The notes beneath the pieces were generated by a model. The model had not been told where the DNA came from. It made no database searches and worked only from the letters and a program-made list of their open reading frames with translations. The position numbers and the translations under genes are program-made. From Endomychus coccineus (taxonomy: Eukaryota; Arthropoda; Insecta; Coleoptera; Endomychidae), in the NCBI GenBank assembly GCA_958510875.1, contig OY294067.1:57734039-57798038 (forward strand): DNA of 64,000 bases, in the 5' to 3' direction. Within the stretch, counting starts at the first letter, position 1. Every line of letters begins with the position of its first letter. This document shows positions 31,557 through 44,400 of this stretch, piece by piece.

Positions 31557-31622
31557 ATCCTCCGCGGTTAAGCTGCCTAACTTTAGAGTTTATTTCCTAG
31601 GTTCGAATCTCGGTGTGTGTAG
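31557..31622 (+). other. tRNA-like unit with deleted A-box, right arm
   Basis: Counterpart of 20358-20424; retains GGTTCGAATCTC but lacks about 9 bp of the D-arm. Confidence 0.5.
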
Positions 31623-32021
31623 ACAAAAAATCATTTCAGTAGAATGTGAGTACACAGATGAGTAGTTCGCTGACTTCACTCGACCATTGTTAGGGAAGAA
31701 CCATACACAGATGATTAGTTTACAGACTCCGCCAGACTATAGTTAGGGTAGAACCATACACACAGATGAACCGACTTCATCAGACCATAGTTAGGGAAGA
31801 ACCATAGATAGATGACCGACTTCCAGAACCATAGTTAGAGGGAACCATAGACTTGTTCATAGAACTATAGACTACCTACCCCATCGACATGACTGCGCAT
31901 GCGTGATTGTGGATGACCTTGGGATGGTCAGTTTTCGCTAAAATGAACCTTAGATTTCCTTATGGAGATTTACATGCAAAAAAGGGTGATTTTGAGGGAG
32001 AACCGGCCTAGCACATCTACT

Positions 32022-32027
32022 TACAGG
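32022..32027 (+). repeat. Target-site duplication of element 1, right copy
   Basis: tacagg, identical to 19953-19958 and directly after the terminal CTACT. Confidence 0.9.
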
Positions 32028-32600
32028 CTAACCTACAGCACGGCAAGACTTTAACTGCCGTACTGCATAAGAATCTCCCAAAGCTCAAAATAAAATTATG
32101 CTTGAAACAGGAGCCGTGTACTTACCACGGCCGAGTAAAGGGCCTACTCTAAACGGGAGGAACGTTGCATTATTGTACCTCTGTGGAAGTACCAAGAGCA
32201 TGCATCTGGATGGAGGATGTCGATGCCTTTATAATATTAGATTTCTTAATAGGGATCTGATCCTGGTTAGGATGTGGCACCTTGTGGAAGAAGTTAGAAG
32301 GGAGGTGGTGGTTAGCTCCGCATATTTCCCCTACGGCTCCAACAATCCTCCACCTGCGAAACTGGTTGAATTAGTTAGACGTTGTGAGGGGAAGGGTGTG
32401 CCACTCCTTGTTATATGCAACACCAATTCCAACCACATGGTGTGGGGTACTGGAATTCCTCATGTCCACTGAGCTGAAGATCCTCAATAGAGGATCAACG
32501 CCTATCTAGTTGACCCCATGCAGGCAAGAAATAATTGATCTAACCCTCATGTCAATTTATGAAATAACAGATTAACAGATTCCAAAAATCTAGGGCCAAT
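32028..32600 (+). pseudogene. Non-LTR retrotransposon endonuclease domain, interrupted by element 1
   Basis: Encodes an apurinic-type endonuclease of a Jockey/R1-like retrotransposon, in pieces. Right after the insertion the frame reads NLQHGKTLTAVL and KQEP, matching the conserved N-x-x-H...QEP start of the domain. Then, at 32270-32460, come REVVVSSAYFPYGSNNPPPA, LVELVRRC, LLVICNTNSNHMVWG and, in another frame, LKILNRGSTP and EIIDLTL. Several stops and frameshifts show it was dead or has decayed. The catalytic Asp of the usual D-x-N-x-H box appears as N-T-N-S-N-H. The joined order across the insertion shows the retroelement was the target. Confidence 0.75.
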
Positions 32601-33539
32601 AATCTTCCTGACCTGCGTACAAATATTGATAATTTTTTGGTGTTGGAATAGCGGCGACATATTTAACAATGTGCGTAGGGGTTTATATGATCGTTGGGGT
32701 ATTGTCTTGCCAATGAAGGACGTCTTTTTAAGGATTTGATTTAATTTTTTTTTCTACTGTTTAATCTTCAGTTCTGCCATTCGAAGTTATTTTTAGTTCA
32801 GTTTAATATTATCATTGAGAAGAATAAGTAATAGTTTCGTTATTTTTGGGTCACAATACCCGACTACTCCTTTCAGGTTTCCTATCTATACAATGGAATG
32901 TTTTCAAAAATATGGGTGGAGAAAATGATTCGGTTCTAGAAACTCTAGTTCAAACCATTGAAAAATTGAAACCTTCTCTTAATCAATTTTTGTAATTAAT
33001 TTCCTGAAATCACTTTCTGGTTACAGTGAACATCTACATTTACTTTTGGCTGTCCTTTTCCTATCTCATATGCAATATTCCATAAAAATTTTGGAATCTA
33101 TATTCATTATTTTCAGATCAATAACACCCATAAATAGTTGACCACTCATTTTGCTCTCATCTAGAGATTTATCACAGGTTCGGTTTTCTCATGATTTTAT
33201 ATTTTATGAGGAGATAACTTCTGATGGAACATTCTTCTTCTTTAGATTGGATGTGTAACGCCTGCAACTTTCTCTCCACCAAAACTTCATCGGACAGAGA
33301 CTAACTTCGAAGAATTTATATAATATCCTGCGGAATAACTAGATTTGATCTTCATCGAAATGAATTAACAATATTGAGACTCTAAAAAACATATTCATCT
33401 TCAAAATGAGATTGAATAAGCCAAATACCAAAATCTGTACACATTTTTTACTATCACCTCAGTGCAAGTAAAGGAACGGGGGTCTATCCCAAGCTAAGGC
33501 AGAAAACCATGAATAAACCGAGCATAACTAAATCTACGA
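32601..33539. other. Intergenic, no recognised feature
   Basis: AT-rich; no further retroelement domains or other genes identified. Confidence 0.45.
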
Positions 33540-33760
33540 GCACTAATATAAAATCACCCGTATCCACTTAAAGTACTGAGGACCATTTAGCCTTCATCAG
33601 AGTTACATAAATTAGAAAAAAAATTTGCCTGTGTAAGTACTATTTATAATTAGTAGGGCTAAAGCTGATTTTTCACTATTAGTTTTCTTTATATAGGCAA
33701 AATGTTCTCTACGCCAAGTTAGAATATTGCTACTATATAACAAAAGAAGAATATCATGAT
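33540..33760 (-). mobile_element. Penelope-like tail fragment
   Basis: Carries AAAGTACTGAGGACCATTTAG and a region ending in TTTATATAGGCAAAA like the tail at 16290-16560. A mariner-like element follows it, and further related sequence resumes at 36.83 kb. Confidence 0.5.
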
Positions 33761-33778
33761 GGTGAAGCTGAATAGATA

Positions 33779-36111
33779 TACAGGGTGTCCTCGAACTGCG
33801 TGGCTAAAATAAAACCGAAGATTCTTTGATTCGAAAAAAAGTTGATCAGCTTTTTTACTTTTGCCTAAGTGTCTTGTTTAGCCGGTAGAGGGCTTCAAAG
33901 TTGCAAAAATAATTTTGTTTTTTCGGTATAACTTGAGAACGTGATGGAGGACTTTTACAATATTTGGCAGGTGAGTTACTGTCAATGATAGCTGTTTTTG
34001 AGAGTGGAGCATAGAGCCTTAGAGACCATAGAAATGGCTCAAACTTGAGGATGTAACGGGAAAAGTGTCCAGAACTTTTTTGTGGTCGATGTAATTCACT
34101 CTATATTTTTTATTTAGATAGCTTATCTAATTTGAAAACTTTTCTTACTCTTAGAAAATTTTGATAAAATCAACGGATTAGCTTGAAAAAAATAATTTTC
34201 GAGTCTCTGCAATTTTGGCTTACTAATTTTACTTGATTAAAATACCTTAGTTGCCTTTGCTTTTCTAATGTCATTTTGGCATTTGGAGAATTTATTCTCA
34301 AAACTGTCAGTTTTTACTTTGCTTTCCGTAAAAATTTTATAAAATTATGGCTCAAAATTTCACTAACACTGAAATGGTTAATATCTCGGTAAAACACGAA
34401 TAATAAAAACAATAGAAATGGGGAAACGATGTGATTATTTAGAAAAAACAAATGCTAAATTGAAAGAAACAACAAGACTTTTTGGGAAATCGCTAAGGCA
34501 TCAATTGTTCGAAATGTTGCCCATTTTCCTGAATACACAAATTAATTCGTTTCAAGAAATTGGATTGAACTCTGGCTAGTACTTCAGGATCATTCTTCAA
34601 TAAATCCGCTTCATGATTAATTCGTTGCAATAATTCCTCTCGTGTGTTTACTGGAGCTGCATAAACTTTCGACTTCAAAGCGCCCCATAGAAAGAAGTCG
34701 CAGGGCGTCAAATCAGGGGAGCGGGCCGGCCAGTTCACTGGTGCATCGTGTCCTCTACCTATCCAGCGATCTGGATATTCCGCATTCAAATGTCGCCTCA
34801 CAGCTAATGTGAAATGAGGAGGTGCACCATCATGGATAAACCAGGCCACGACGAATGTGTAAGGGCAAGTCTTCCAACAGTTCAAGTAGCCTTTGTTCCA
34901 AAAAGTTCAAGTAGTTCTCCCCGTTCAATCGATCGGGTATAACGGTAGGGCCAATAATAAAGTTATCCACAATTCCAACCCAAACATTGATTTTAGTTTG
35001 ATTCTGAAAATATGTAACTTCCGTTTCATGAGGATTTTCATCAGCATAGAAATGTTCATTATGGAGGTTAAAAAGACCACATCTCGTGAAAGTATCTTCG
35101 ACCGTGAACAGAATTCTTCTACAAAAATTGGGGTTTGCGTTTTGTCTTTGGACAATAAGCCGACAGAAATCTAGCCGATGACCTGGATCCATGGGCAATA
35201 AGTCTTGAACTGTTTTAATATGATAGGGATACAACAGTTCTTCTTTCAGTAGATTATGAACTAATGATTTTGAGGCTCCAATACGAAGTCCCAAACGTAG
35301 TGTGCTTATTCCAGGTTCAGTTTCAACCGCTTCCAGTATCGTTTCTTCGAGCTCTAACGTCCTTCTTGTCCGTCTGCGTCCAGTTTCTCTGCGATTTGCT
35401 TCAAATTTGCCAGTTTCGCGAAGGTTTGCCGATTTGGAATTCTGCGATGCGGATATCTTTCCCTTCTCCGGCCATTGCAACGACAAAGTCCATAAATCAA
35501 TAACGTATCAACCATTTCAGTGTTAGTGAAATTTTGAGCCATAATTTTATAAAATTTTTACGGAAAGCAAAGTAAAAACTGACAGTTTTGAGAATAAATT
35601 CTTCAAATGCCAAAATGACATTAGAAAAGCAAAGGCAACTAAGGCATTTTAATCAAGTAAAATTAGTAAGCCAAAATTGCAGAGACTCAAAAATTAATTT
35701 TTTCAAGCTAATCCGTTGATTTTATCAAAATTTTCTAAGAGTAAGAAAAGTTTTCAAAGTAGATGAGCTATCTACATAAAAAATATCGAGTGAATTACAT
35801 TGACCACAAAAAAGTTCTGGACACTTTTCCCGTTACATCCTCAAGTTTGAGCCATTTCTATGGTCTCTAAGGCTCTATGCTCCACTCTCAAAAATGGCCA
35901 TTATTGACAGTAACTCACCTGCTAAATATTGTAAAAGTTCTTCATCACGTTCTCAAGTTATACCGAAAAAACAAAATTATTTTTGCAATTTTGAAGCCCT
36001 CTACCGGGTAAACAAGACACTTGAGGCAAAAGTAAAAAGGCTCATCAACTTTTTTTCGAATCAAAGAATCTTCTGTTCTATTTTGGCCACGCAGTTCGAG
36101 GACATCCTGTA
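33779..36111 (-). mobile_element. Mariner-like element M1, long TIRs, TA target duplication
   Basis: Ends TACAGGGTGTCC and GGACATCCTGTA, flanked by TA. The inverted repeats are about 570 bp each. It encloses one broken transposase gene on the minus strand. Long-TIR mariner relatives with the ACAGGGTG terminus are common in insects. Confidence 0.85.
34493..35542 (-). pseudogene. Mariner-like (DD41D-type relative) transposase of M1
   Basis: Starts at ATG 35542 (MAQNFTNTEMVDTLLIYGLC), with the N-terminal helix-turn-helix part followed by a frameshift. The middle has YPHRRIPNRQTF, LRIGASKSLVHNLL and, after another shift, the catalytic part: FIHDGAPPHF (second Asp) and NWPARSPDLTPCDFFLWG (third Asp). 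The first catalytic box, normally LFSDE, reads LFTVED, so the key Asp appears lost. It ends with CIQENGQHFEQL. About 350 residues in all, the usual size. At least two frameshifts plus the lost Asp make it inactive. Confidence 0.85.
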
Positions 36112-36829
36112 TAGAACTGTATAGACCAATGTAATTAAATTCCGATAAAGCAAATTGTAGAATTCAGTGAAAATTTTAAACAGTGTTAATGTAGACAGCG
36201 GTCAATTTTAATTTAAAATGATGTGGATAATTTGTTGACATTACGTTTATCTAAAGTTAAATTTAGATGAAGGTGAATATCATTAATATGCAATTTATGG
36301 TTCAGTGATTCAATTGAGGTTTGGAAAACCAGCCAGGTGAATAAATTGTTCGACATTTTCATTAGTCCAATTGATTTTATTCACATATCAGACGAAATAT
36401 CTATGAAAATTTCAGTCACTTCGATTTGGAAATTAATGTATTTATTTAAACTACAATAAACATGCTAGTGATATCAGCATTTGGAATTGTTGTGTACTTT
36501 GACATTTACTGATCAATGTTTCAGTTAACACTCTACACAAGCGATGAATGAATTTAAATCATGTAAATAAAATTACAATTTCATTTTCATTAAATTATAT
36601 GATCATTCGAATTAGAATAAAACATAAAACCCTTCATCGACTAAGAGCTAAACAAAATTGTAGTGAATATTCTACGCTAAGTAGAAGTAAAAGTACTGTT
36701 TAGTTACATTAAATATTTTGTAACTGTTAATTATTATGGTGATAATTCGTTGCATAATTGTGTCATATTATATTCAGAGATTTCTCAAATAAATTACAAA
36801 TTCAATACGTGAAGACGACTTACAATCGA
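36112..36829. other. Intergenic, no recognised feature
   Basis: AT-rich; nothing identified. Confidence 0.4.
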
Positions 36830-37330
36830 TTTTATGAATCCCGAATTGGTTGAAGTCAGAAACTTTATCAAAGGTGATCCATGAACAGTTTTTTAGGTTG
36901 TTCTTATATCTGTAAACAGGTTTTATTGCAAATTTGATGAATAAATTTTAGAATTTATTAATTACCGAAGGATGATAACTGAACTTTTTAATTTTATTGA
37001 ACTATTTGAGGGTGGTGGCTCTAAATCGATTAATTAGTTGCGTTCCTATCTTTATTTGATTACAAATTAAATTATTGATCAAAGATTTGTTGTAATCATT
37101 GTCAAACGCTATTTGCTGAGGTTTCTCAACTCTGTTATTATAATTCTTATAACTCAAAGGAACGTTCAAGATCTATGATCAAGACTATTAAATGGAAATA
37201 TTTTATGATCAATTGGCATAACTAATCCGCAGGAGTATATCAATTTGTTTGAGTGGGTTTTCCGTACATGTTGAATTCCAAGTGATTGCTATCTTTTATA
37301 ATGTTAATATCAAGGAAAGTGTAATAACGC
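36830..37330. mobile_element. Penelope-like fragment, homologous to 16.7-16.95 kb
   Basis: Shares with 16700-16950 a series of matching segments (TTGTTCTTATATCTGTAAAC, GAATTTATTAATTACCGAA, TTGCTGAGGTTTCTCAAC and others). It corresponds to the reverse-transcriptase-proximal part of that Penelope family, but no frame remains. Confidence 0.55.
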
Positions 37331-38819
37331 GTCCTTCTCTGGTTTACTTTGTTTACTAAAGGTTATCAATTCACTTATTTCATCAAATTCATTCTTATAT
37401 ATCATTCGCCTTGATTAATTAATATCAGTATAACTTGCAGTAAGTGTACTAATAACTAGGAAGTGAGCCGATATCACGGGTTTCTCATTAGCTAGGCAAA
37501 TCAGGCAACAATATGGTCAATAGATATATGTAATACTCACTGTTCTTTGGTTGAGACACTAACACATTAATTAAGCACTGTGTGATCGAGGGTAGTTGAT
37601 TAATTACGCTAAGTAAAAAAACTCTCAATCAAAACAAATATAAAGTATTCAATAATGATAAAGAAATAAAACAAAGATTAAGTATAACTAAAGTATTAAT
37701 TAAGAAATTATGTTAAGTTTAGAAAACAATTAATCAATCCTTAATTTCAAAATTAACTATATTAAAATCTAGATATATATTAGTGAAAACTAATTTAACT
37801 CAGCCCGGATCTACCAGGGTAGAGTTAAGCAAAACTATTATGATTTAATTATTCAAGGAATTCTAAATTGTATGTATTTAGCAATATGACTTGATTCTAA
37901 ATGAACTTAGCGAAAATTTTACCATAAACACCACAACGCAAGCGTAACTAGAAAACTTGAAGAGTTTTACAAAATATGATTTAAGTGATTCGTGGAATAG
38001 TCAAAGCAAGATTCAGCTCAAGAAGTTAGAATATAACTGATTTTAGTGTGGTGAGCTTGGTTTTATATGATCTTAGATAACTACTCCTATTCGACAAATA
38101 TGTTTGGAGGTACTAACTTTTATCCAATAAGAGAGACTTGCTTCAGTCTAGTGAGCTGGATACAAAAGAGCTATTCTATTTTTGTTGACAAGGACCTCAA
38201 TTTTATGACCTCATTTAGACTTCCTTGAATTTAGGTATAAATGAAAATTGTATCAAGTTAATATTCTAATTACATGTTTAATTAGAAACGACTGCGTCCT
38301 ACACGTCTTATGTTATGGTTACGTGGATAGATTGTAGCTTCAAACGAAAAGGCATGGTGAAAAACCTTTGCCATAGCAAGTGATCAAGCTGCCGTTACAA
38401 ATTAGATCATAAACATATGTCTGAACTACCAATATACTGTAACTCACTTGTTTCCTTTACACCATTTCTGTTGAATACGTAATTAATGATTTCCAATTGA
38501 AACTGTGGGGAATCTGTTCGACTTTGTCGATATTTTACAAACTTTAATGACCCTTCCTTAACAAGGATTCAGAGACTACACATTTCGTTTCCATCCCACA
38601 GATTTGAAGAACTAACTTTGTACTAATTTATGATGGGGTAGTAATAAGAAATGAACTCATATACTTGACTTGTCCGTAATAAAAGGCAACAAAGAATAGC
38701 CTATTTCTATTTATGTTGATATGTATTCTTAGAACCAGCTTGAATTTTAGCAATTGGTTGGATGTCTGAATGAATTCTAATTGATAATTAATGAGGCAAC
38801 TTTGCTACAGAAGGAAGCT
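37331..38819. other. Intergenic, no recognised feature
   Basis: AT-rich; no supported gene or repeat. Confidence 0.4.
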
Positions 38820-38905
38820 GCTTATCTGTTTCGCAACTCTGATGATGAATATATGGTAGCTGAAAAGTACTCAGTATTTCAGAAGTATTTTTCGTGAATA
38901 AGGGT
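38820..38905 (+). ncRNA. Penelope tail with hammerhead-like motif
   Basis: Has CTGATGATGAATATATGGTA, then GCTGAAAAGTACTCAGTA, related to 17265-17330. The CTGATGA box is intact but stem II is poor. The downstream GTGAATAAGGGTGATGA is also shared with 17.3 kb. Confidence 0.4.
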
Positions 38906-41377
38906 GATGATTGTTTCTTATCCATAGTGTTATAGTGTATCCATGGTGTGAAGTATTTTATAGTTTATTAAATCTATGAATTTTGTTATTGATCATTACT
39001 TACTTCAAAAAGATTAAGTTATTCAAGTCAGCAATCCTCCACAATAAATTGATAGTTTTATCTCCATTATATTTTGTTATTATTGGAATTCATGTTATAT
39101 TTCAAAATAAAATGCAGCATCATTTCATCTTGCCTACAATAGTTCTGGAAACATCAATTAACCAAATTCATTGGTAAAGAGTTCAATGTAATTAAGAACA
39201 ATAATATCCACTATATATTCCATGGAAGGATTTTACCGGCTACAATTTATCAAATTACCACTAATAGTACGGTTGTATCAAAATCCTTTCCTATCGTTTG
39301 TGGAGAAAGACGTTATAGAGAATTCCTGTACTTAAAAATTTTAATGTGATTCCTTCAATTCCATAGTCATAATTTACTAAATCTGTAAGAGTGATTTTGG
39401 TAAATGTCCGAAACAATAACATATCCGAACCACAACCGTCCATAACGTTAATATCAAAATTATTCTGAATAATCCACAATAATCTTAAAAACTATCTAAT
39501 AAGACAGTGAATTATATAATAAGCACAATATGCGGTACATATTTCACGAGAATGAAAGCTTGCAACACAAGTCGACGGCGAGAGCTGCAATTCATACAGT
39601 TCAAAATTGTCATTTTGTGCGAGTTGCATACTATTTTTTCTACGACAACCTACTACTCACGTTTGATATTCGAATAAACTATAAACATGTTGACAGAACT
39701 ACTGATGACATATTCAAATATGTCAACATGTCATATTCTCAAAGCCGCCGTCGAACTAGCCACAGCGAACCGCACCGTAACACATAGTGGTTCACAATGC
39801 ATCGATTACTAGGCAAGCTGCTAGGCAACAAATGCAGTATGAAACATATAATTATGATCCAATTTACGATCATTTAATGGACTTATTTCGATGTTGTCGT
39901 ATAGAAAAATATATTTTCAAATTTCTTACTTTTACAATTTTCATTTATTTCTCCACACGTTGTGCAGGAACTGTCAAAATATCTGTCCAAGACAGATATT
40001 TCAACGCGTCGAACTTCCTGACTGCATTCAGCAACGTGACGTTCTTTTATCTACACACCAACGTTATTGCCTACACGTTTATGAATGCACTTTCATGTAA
40101 TCAACGACCGTTTATTCACGGTCTTAACTCGCGATAGAAGCACGGTTACACATTGATTTTGGAATTTTTAATATGTCGTAAGTCTGTTCTATGAATAATG
40201 AAATAAATTTACAGTACCTACTCCACTTCATTTCTAATTCTAGCACCATATTGAGAATATTATTTTATGCTTGCCACACAACAAAATTATTCGGATTCAA
40301 CATGCAAATGGTCTATCTGGATGCTATGGATAGAACGCCCGTTTATTCCCATTTTTGTCGAATCTTGAAGCTTATTAAATCACTATACATCACTGATCTA
40401 AAACCAATCTGTATACCATACTTGCTACCATTATAGATACGCTATTCTTGTTGGGGTCATCTCTTGTACTTTGATTGAAGCTGGTGTGAAATTTTCTGCG
40501 GCCTGTATTCATGAATACAAATAAAAGAAGAGAAATACTAAATCAAATTATGAAATTTGTAAGCCGATTGGTACAACGAGGTAAGATTGTAAAAATGACA
40601 AAGACGCGTAATAGACTTTCATCCATTGGAAGTTATTTGAAATGTATATATTAAGAATTCCTGATGTGTCCCTCTACAAATGAGAAAAGCAAAATATCTA
40701 CTATATTTTGACAGATAATAATGGTGAGTCAGATTTAATGTTGATCTATTACATAGCAGTTTATCTCTAGTTGAATGTATTTTTCATATTACTAAATCTA
40801 TTAAAAGCACAAATTCCGGATGACCGTATTTCCCAGAAAGCTTTTAGAAAAGTTTCAACTTTAAATGTCTTTCACAGTTTGAAAAAGTTGTCTGCAAACC
40901 GAGCCATAATCAAAATAAAAGATCTCAAGAGAAATACAAAAGTTTAATAATCTATTTTCTCTAATAGATTATTGCGGCATTATCTTGATGTAAAATAAAT
41001 TGAATTATCAAGCACACTTCGACAATGTTGGCATGTTGTATATTTACATTAGTATTATGACATAATCTCGTCTATGTTGAGAATTTACGAAGTTTTCCAG
41101 AATAATTTTAATTCGAACCTTCTCTAAGTTGGCTAGGCCAACTATTCCATATATTTAATCATACTGTAGTTGAATATCTGTTAATCTGGGCGTGCATTAT
41201 AGGACTACCTGCCTAAGCCACGTATTCCAGTTTTCAGTTCCATTATTGCTATATCATTGGGCATATTTTATGCTTGCCGAAACATAAATAATGAAGCCGG
41301 TAATTATTAATGAATGTCTTGTTAATCCGAGATGAAGATGAGGGTTCCCATTTCATCCGTGAGTGATTCCGAACATA
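38906..41377. other. Intergenic, no recognised feature
   Basis: Open frames of 60-116 codons (39.5-40.4 kb) show no domain I recognise. The GC-richer stretch at 39560-39780 is unassigned. Confidence 0.4.
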
Positions 41378-43252
41378 TACAGGGTATTCCACGAGAGCCG
41401 TTCGTTAGAAGTTTTCGTGGTTAGAAAAAAGTTAGAATTCTGAAATTTTGGTTTCCAGGGTTATCCAAGATTTTATTTCTTTTCAAAATATTTTCAAGAT
41501 CATACTACTTCCTGTTACACCGGAAGTCGCCATTAACTTCCTTATTTTAAATAGAACACCCGGTATATTATTTCATTTTTAGATTCCTGAGAAAATTTCA
41601 TAGTGGATTCCAACAAATTTCCTTATACCTATTGCCAATTTTTTCTTAGATATATTGATTTTTTTGAAAATTTTGACAGATGTAGCGCTGATTTGAGCAT
41701 TGCGCCCTTTAACCAATTTCGATTGGTGGAAAGCGCTTCTGGGATAGACGGAAGTACAGGAATGATTCTTTCGAATGCCATATTGACAACTGATTTATCG
41801 CATACAGGGTATCCAAAATTTAATGACCAATTACATCATTTTAAAAGTTGGAAAAGTTCATTTTTTCAAATAGGACACCCTATATTTTATTGGAAGGTCG
41901 GATGCAGAATTTGATTCTGCATCGATTTGCTATAACATTCCCTATACCTATTTCCAGTGGTTTTCTTGTTAATCCATATTTTTTATTTTATTGTAGTTTT
42001 TTTGGCAGAAACCGAAACAACACTTGCCTTTCGAAGCCAAATAAACATCAATGAAACGGTAAAAAATTTACTTTAATTAGAACTTGACATTAGTAAATAA
42101 CATTTAGAACGAAATATAAAATAAAAACAAAAATTGGAACATAATGACATAAAATGATAAGAGAATGTAAAATTACAATAATTGTTCTATATGACCTCCA
42201 TTTTGGTTCAAACACTGAATAAGTCTGTCATATACTCCTCGCGAAACAGACCTCCGTAGTTCGTCTGGACTTATTACTATTACTATTAGTAAGCGCATAG
42301 TGAACACGGTTTAACAATTCCTCTCTAGTTTGTACCGACCTAGAGTACACTAGTTCTTTTATGCGACCCCAGAGGTAAAAATCCAAGGGGGTCAAATCGG
42401 GTGATCTGGGTGGCCAGTTCCAAGGTCCTCGCGGGCCAATTCACCTATCCTCGAACATCAGTGACAATTGCCGGTGTACAGCTATAGTGGAATATGCTGG
42501 AGCACCATCAAGCTGATACCAACTGTTTGCTCTATCACGTGGAGGTAGGGCATTTAGAAAATCACTAACAAACCCTCTCAGTATCTCCAGATATCTTGCC
42601 GCATTTAAATTTTGATAGAACTTTTGGAGTTTGATCACCTTTTGATAAAAATATGGATTAACAAGAAAACCACTGGAAATAGGTATAGAGAATGTTATAA
42701 CAAATCGATGCAGAATCAAATTCTGCATCCGACCATCCAATAAAATACAGGGTGTCCTATTTGAAAAAACGAACTTTTTCAACATTTGAAATGATGTAAT
42801 TGGTCATTAAATTTTGGATACCCTTTATGCGATAAATCAGTTGTCAATATGGCATTCGAAAGAATCATTCCTGTGCTTCCGTCTACCCCAGAAGCGCTTT
42901 CCACCAATCGAAATTGGTTAAAGGGCGCAATGCTCAAAACAGCGCTACATCTGTCAAAATTTGCAAAAAAATCAAGATATCTAAGAAAAAATTGAAAATA
43001 GGTATGAGGAAACCTGATGGAATCAACTATGAAATTTTCTCAGGAATCTAAAAATGAAATAATATACCAGGTGTTCTATTTAAAATAAGGAAGTTAATGG
43101 CGACTTCCGGTGTAACCGGAAGTAGTATGATCTTGAAGACATTTTGAAAAGGAAGAAAATCTTGGATAACCCTGGAACCCAAAATTTCAGAATTCTAACT
43201 TTTTTCTAACCACGAAAACTTCTAACGAACGGCTCTCGTGGAATATCCTGTA
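41378..43252 (-). mobile_element. Mariner-like element M2, ~600-bp TIRs, TA target duplication
   Basis: Ends TACAGGGTATTCCACGAGAG and its complement at 43252, flanked by TA. The arms (about 41378-41990 and 42640-43252) are near complementary. The centre holds only the 3' half of a transposase, so this is an internally deleted copy. Confidence 0.85.
42180..42620 (-). pseudogene. C-terminal half of DD41D-type transposase of M2
   Basis: Reads AARYLEILRGFVSDFL, YQLDGAPAYSTIAVHRQL (second Asp), then a stop, then NWPPRSPDLTPLDFYLWG (third Asp), ELVYSRSVQTREELLNRVHY. The spacing between the last two Asp is 41 residues. The N-terminal half is deleted; the frame upstream instead runs into the inverted repeat. 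Confidence 0.8.
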
Positions 43253-43789
43253 TAGATAGAGGTTCCTCTATATCGACAAGTGACAACAAAATCAAATACG
43301 TTTAAAGAACTCTTTCGTCTTCCCTTGCTCATTACCAGAGCGAGTATGTTGTACAGTCATCGATCGACTGTTCTATCCGTGGTATAAAATACCGTAGATA
43401 GAATTTTTTAACAATCGTACCCTCACAGATACCACCATGCAACATTTATTTACACCCGCAATCACTCCCATCCTTTATATCCCATCAAGTGAGATAACTT
43501 CTATTTAGAATCAAACGGATTGCTAATAGATAATGATATCAAAATAATGAATAAAAATGTACAAAATATACTTATTAAAAAAGCACTTAGACTAATCTAT
43601 TCACAGATTAATAATAATACCAAATCTATTTTCTCATGTCAACCAACTATTTAGATATACCTACTTTCACAAAAAATTACTGGATTTCTTAAAAATATGA
43701 ATAAGAACGTCACCTTTAGAATAACAAATATTCTATACTCATATAATAATAATTCAAAAACCAAAAAAGATTAATTATATGCTGAGGTG
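43253..43789. other. Intergenic, no recognised feature
   Basis: Nothing identified. Confidence 0.4.
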
Positions 43790-44400
43790 TGATAATTGTA
43801 TACTGCCTTATACATAGGACAAATGCCAGAAATGCCCCGATATAAAACCTGGGCATGTGTTTCTTCAATAACTGGCAACAATAACAAAATTTCCGCCAGG
43901 TTAGAAACTGTGTTCGTGAATTCCATTTAGCCTCCTAAATTAACTGGCCAGCTCCAAGAAATTGCCTCTATTAAAAACCCTTGCAGCGAATGTATAAGAA
44001 TTACAACAACTCCGAGCTTTCTCCACTAATATACAGTAGTGCCAAATTGTATTCATTCACGCCAACCATATCGCTCTAGCTCCTTGTCTATTGCGGGGGG
44101 GAATCTCCGTTATTCAAATCAAATTTCGAATGTCCAACAAATTTAGGTAAGCACAACTATCTCTATCCAAATTTAAACTGAAAAGCTATAGTTTACAGGC
44201 TGAGCTGTGATGGATGTAGTGCCTTGTATATATGACAAACTGGACGCAGTTTGAAAGTAAGGTTCTACGAACATTTAATAAGTTACAGGCTTGAAGAAAA
44301 GGACTCTTATAATGCGAATCACCTTTTTGAACATAATCACAATTTCACAGTTATTACGATATTTTACATATTCAGGAAAATTAAATTAACTCAATAATTT
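43790..44400 (+). pseudogene. Two GIY-YIG fragments of Penelope type
   Basis: At about 43775-43900 the frame reads LRCDNCILPYIGQMPE. At 44206-44350 it reads SCDGCSALYI, a TGA, then QTGRSLKVRFYEHL and HLFEHNHNFTV. Both match the C-x2-C...YIGQT-x-R...H start of the GIY-YIG nuclease domain. They may be one domain duplicated or two copies; both are interrupted. Confidence 0.6.

Larger units (their letters stand above)
19959..32021 (-). mobile_element. Polinton/Maverick-like virus-like element (element 1), 12,063 bp
   Basis: Defined by matching termini (AGTAGATGTGCTAGG inward from both ends), long inverted repeats (19959-22373 and 29730-32021) and a perfect 6-bp duplication. The interior encodes a packaging ATPase, a conserved protein, a fibre-like protein, a minor capsid protein and a major capsid protein, all on the minus strand. 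This is the morphogenesis set known from Polintons and related viruses. No protein-primed DNA polymerase or protease is seen, and the integrase is reduced to a short remnant, so independent mobility is unlikely. The main genes are uninterrupted and the arms are nearly identical, which points to recent insertion. It interrupts a non-LTR retrotransposon. Confidence 0.85.
29730..32021 (-). repeat. Element 1 right terminal inverted repeat
   Basis: 2292 bp, reverse complement of 19959-22373. Only scattered substitutions are seen, for example those that change Thr/Asn and Gly/Arg in the shared open frames. It has two tRNA-like units instead of three. Ends CATCTACT at 32021. Confidence 0.9.

Noticed and set aside
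39530..40436. Possible gene at 39.5-40.4 kb
   Set aside because: Several short frames in different phases without domain, signal or splice evidence.
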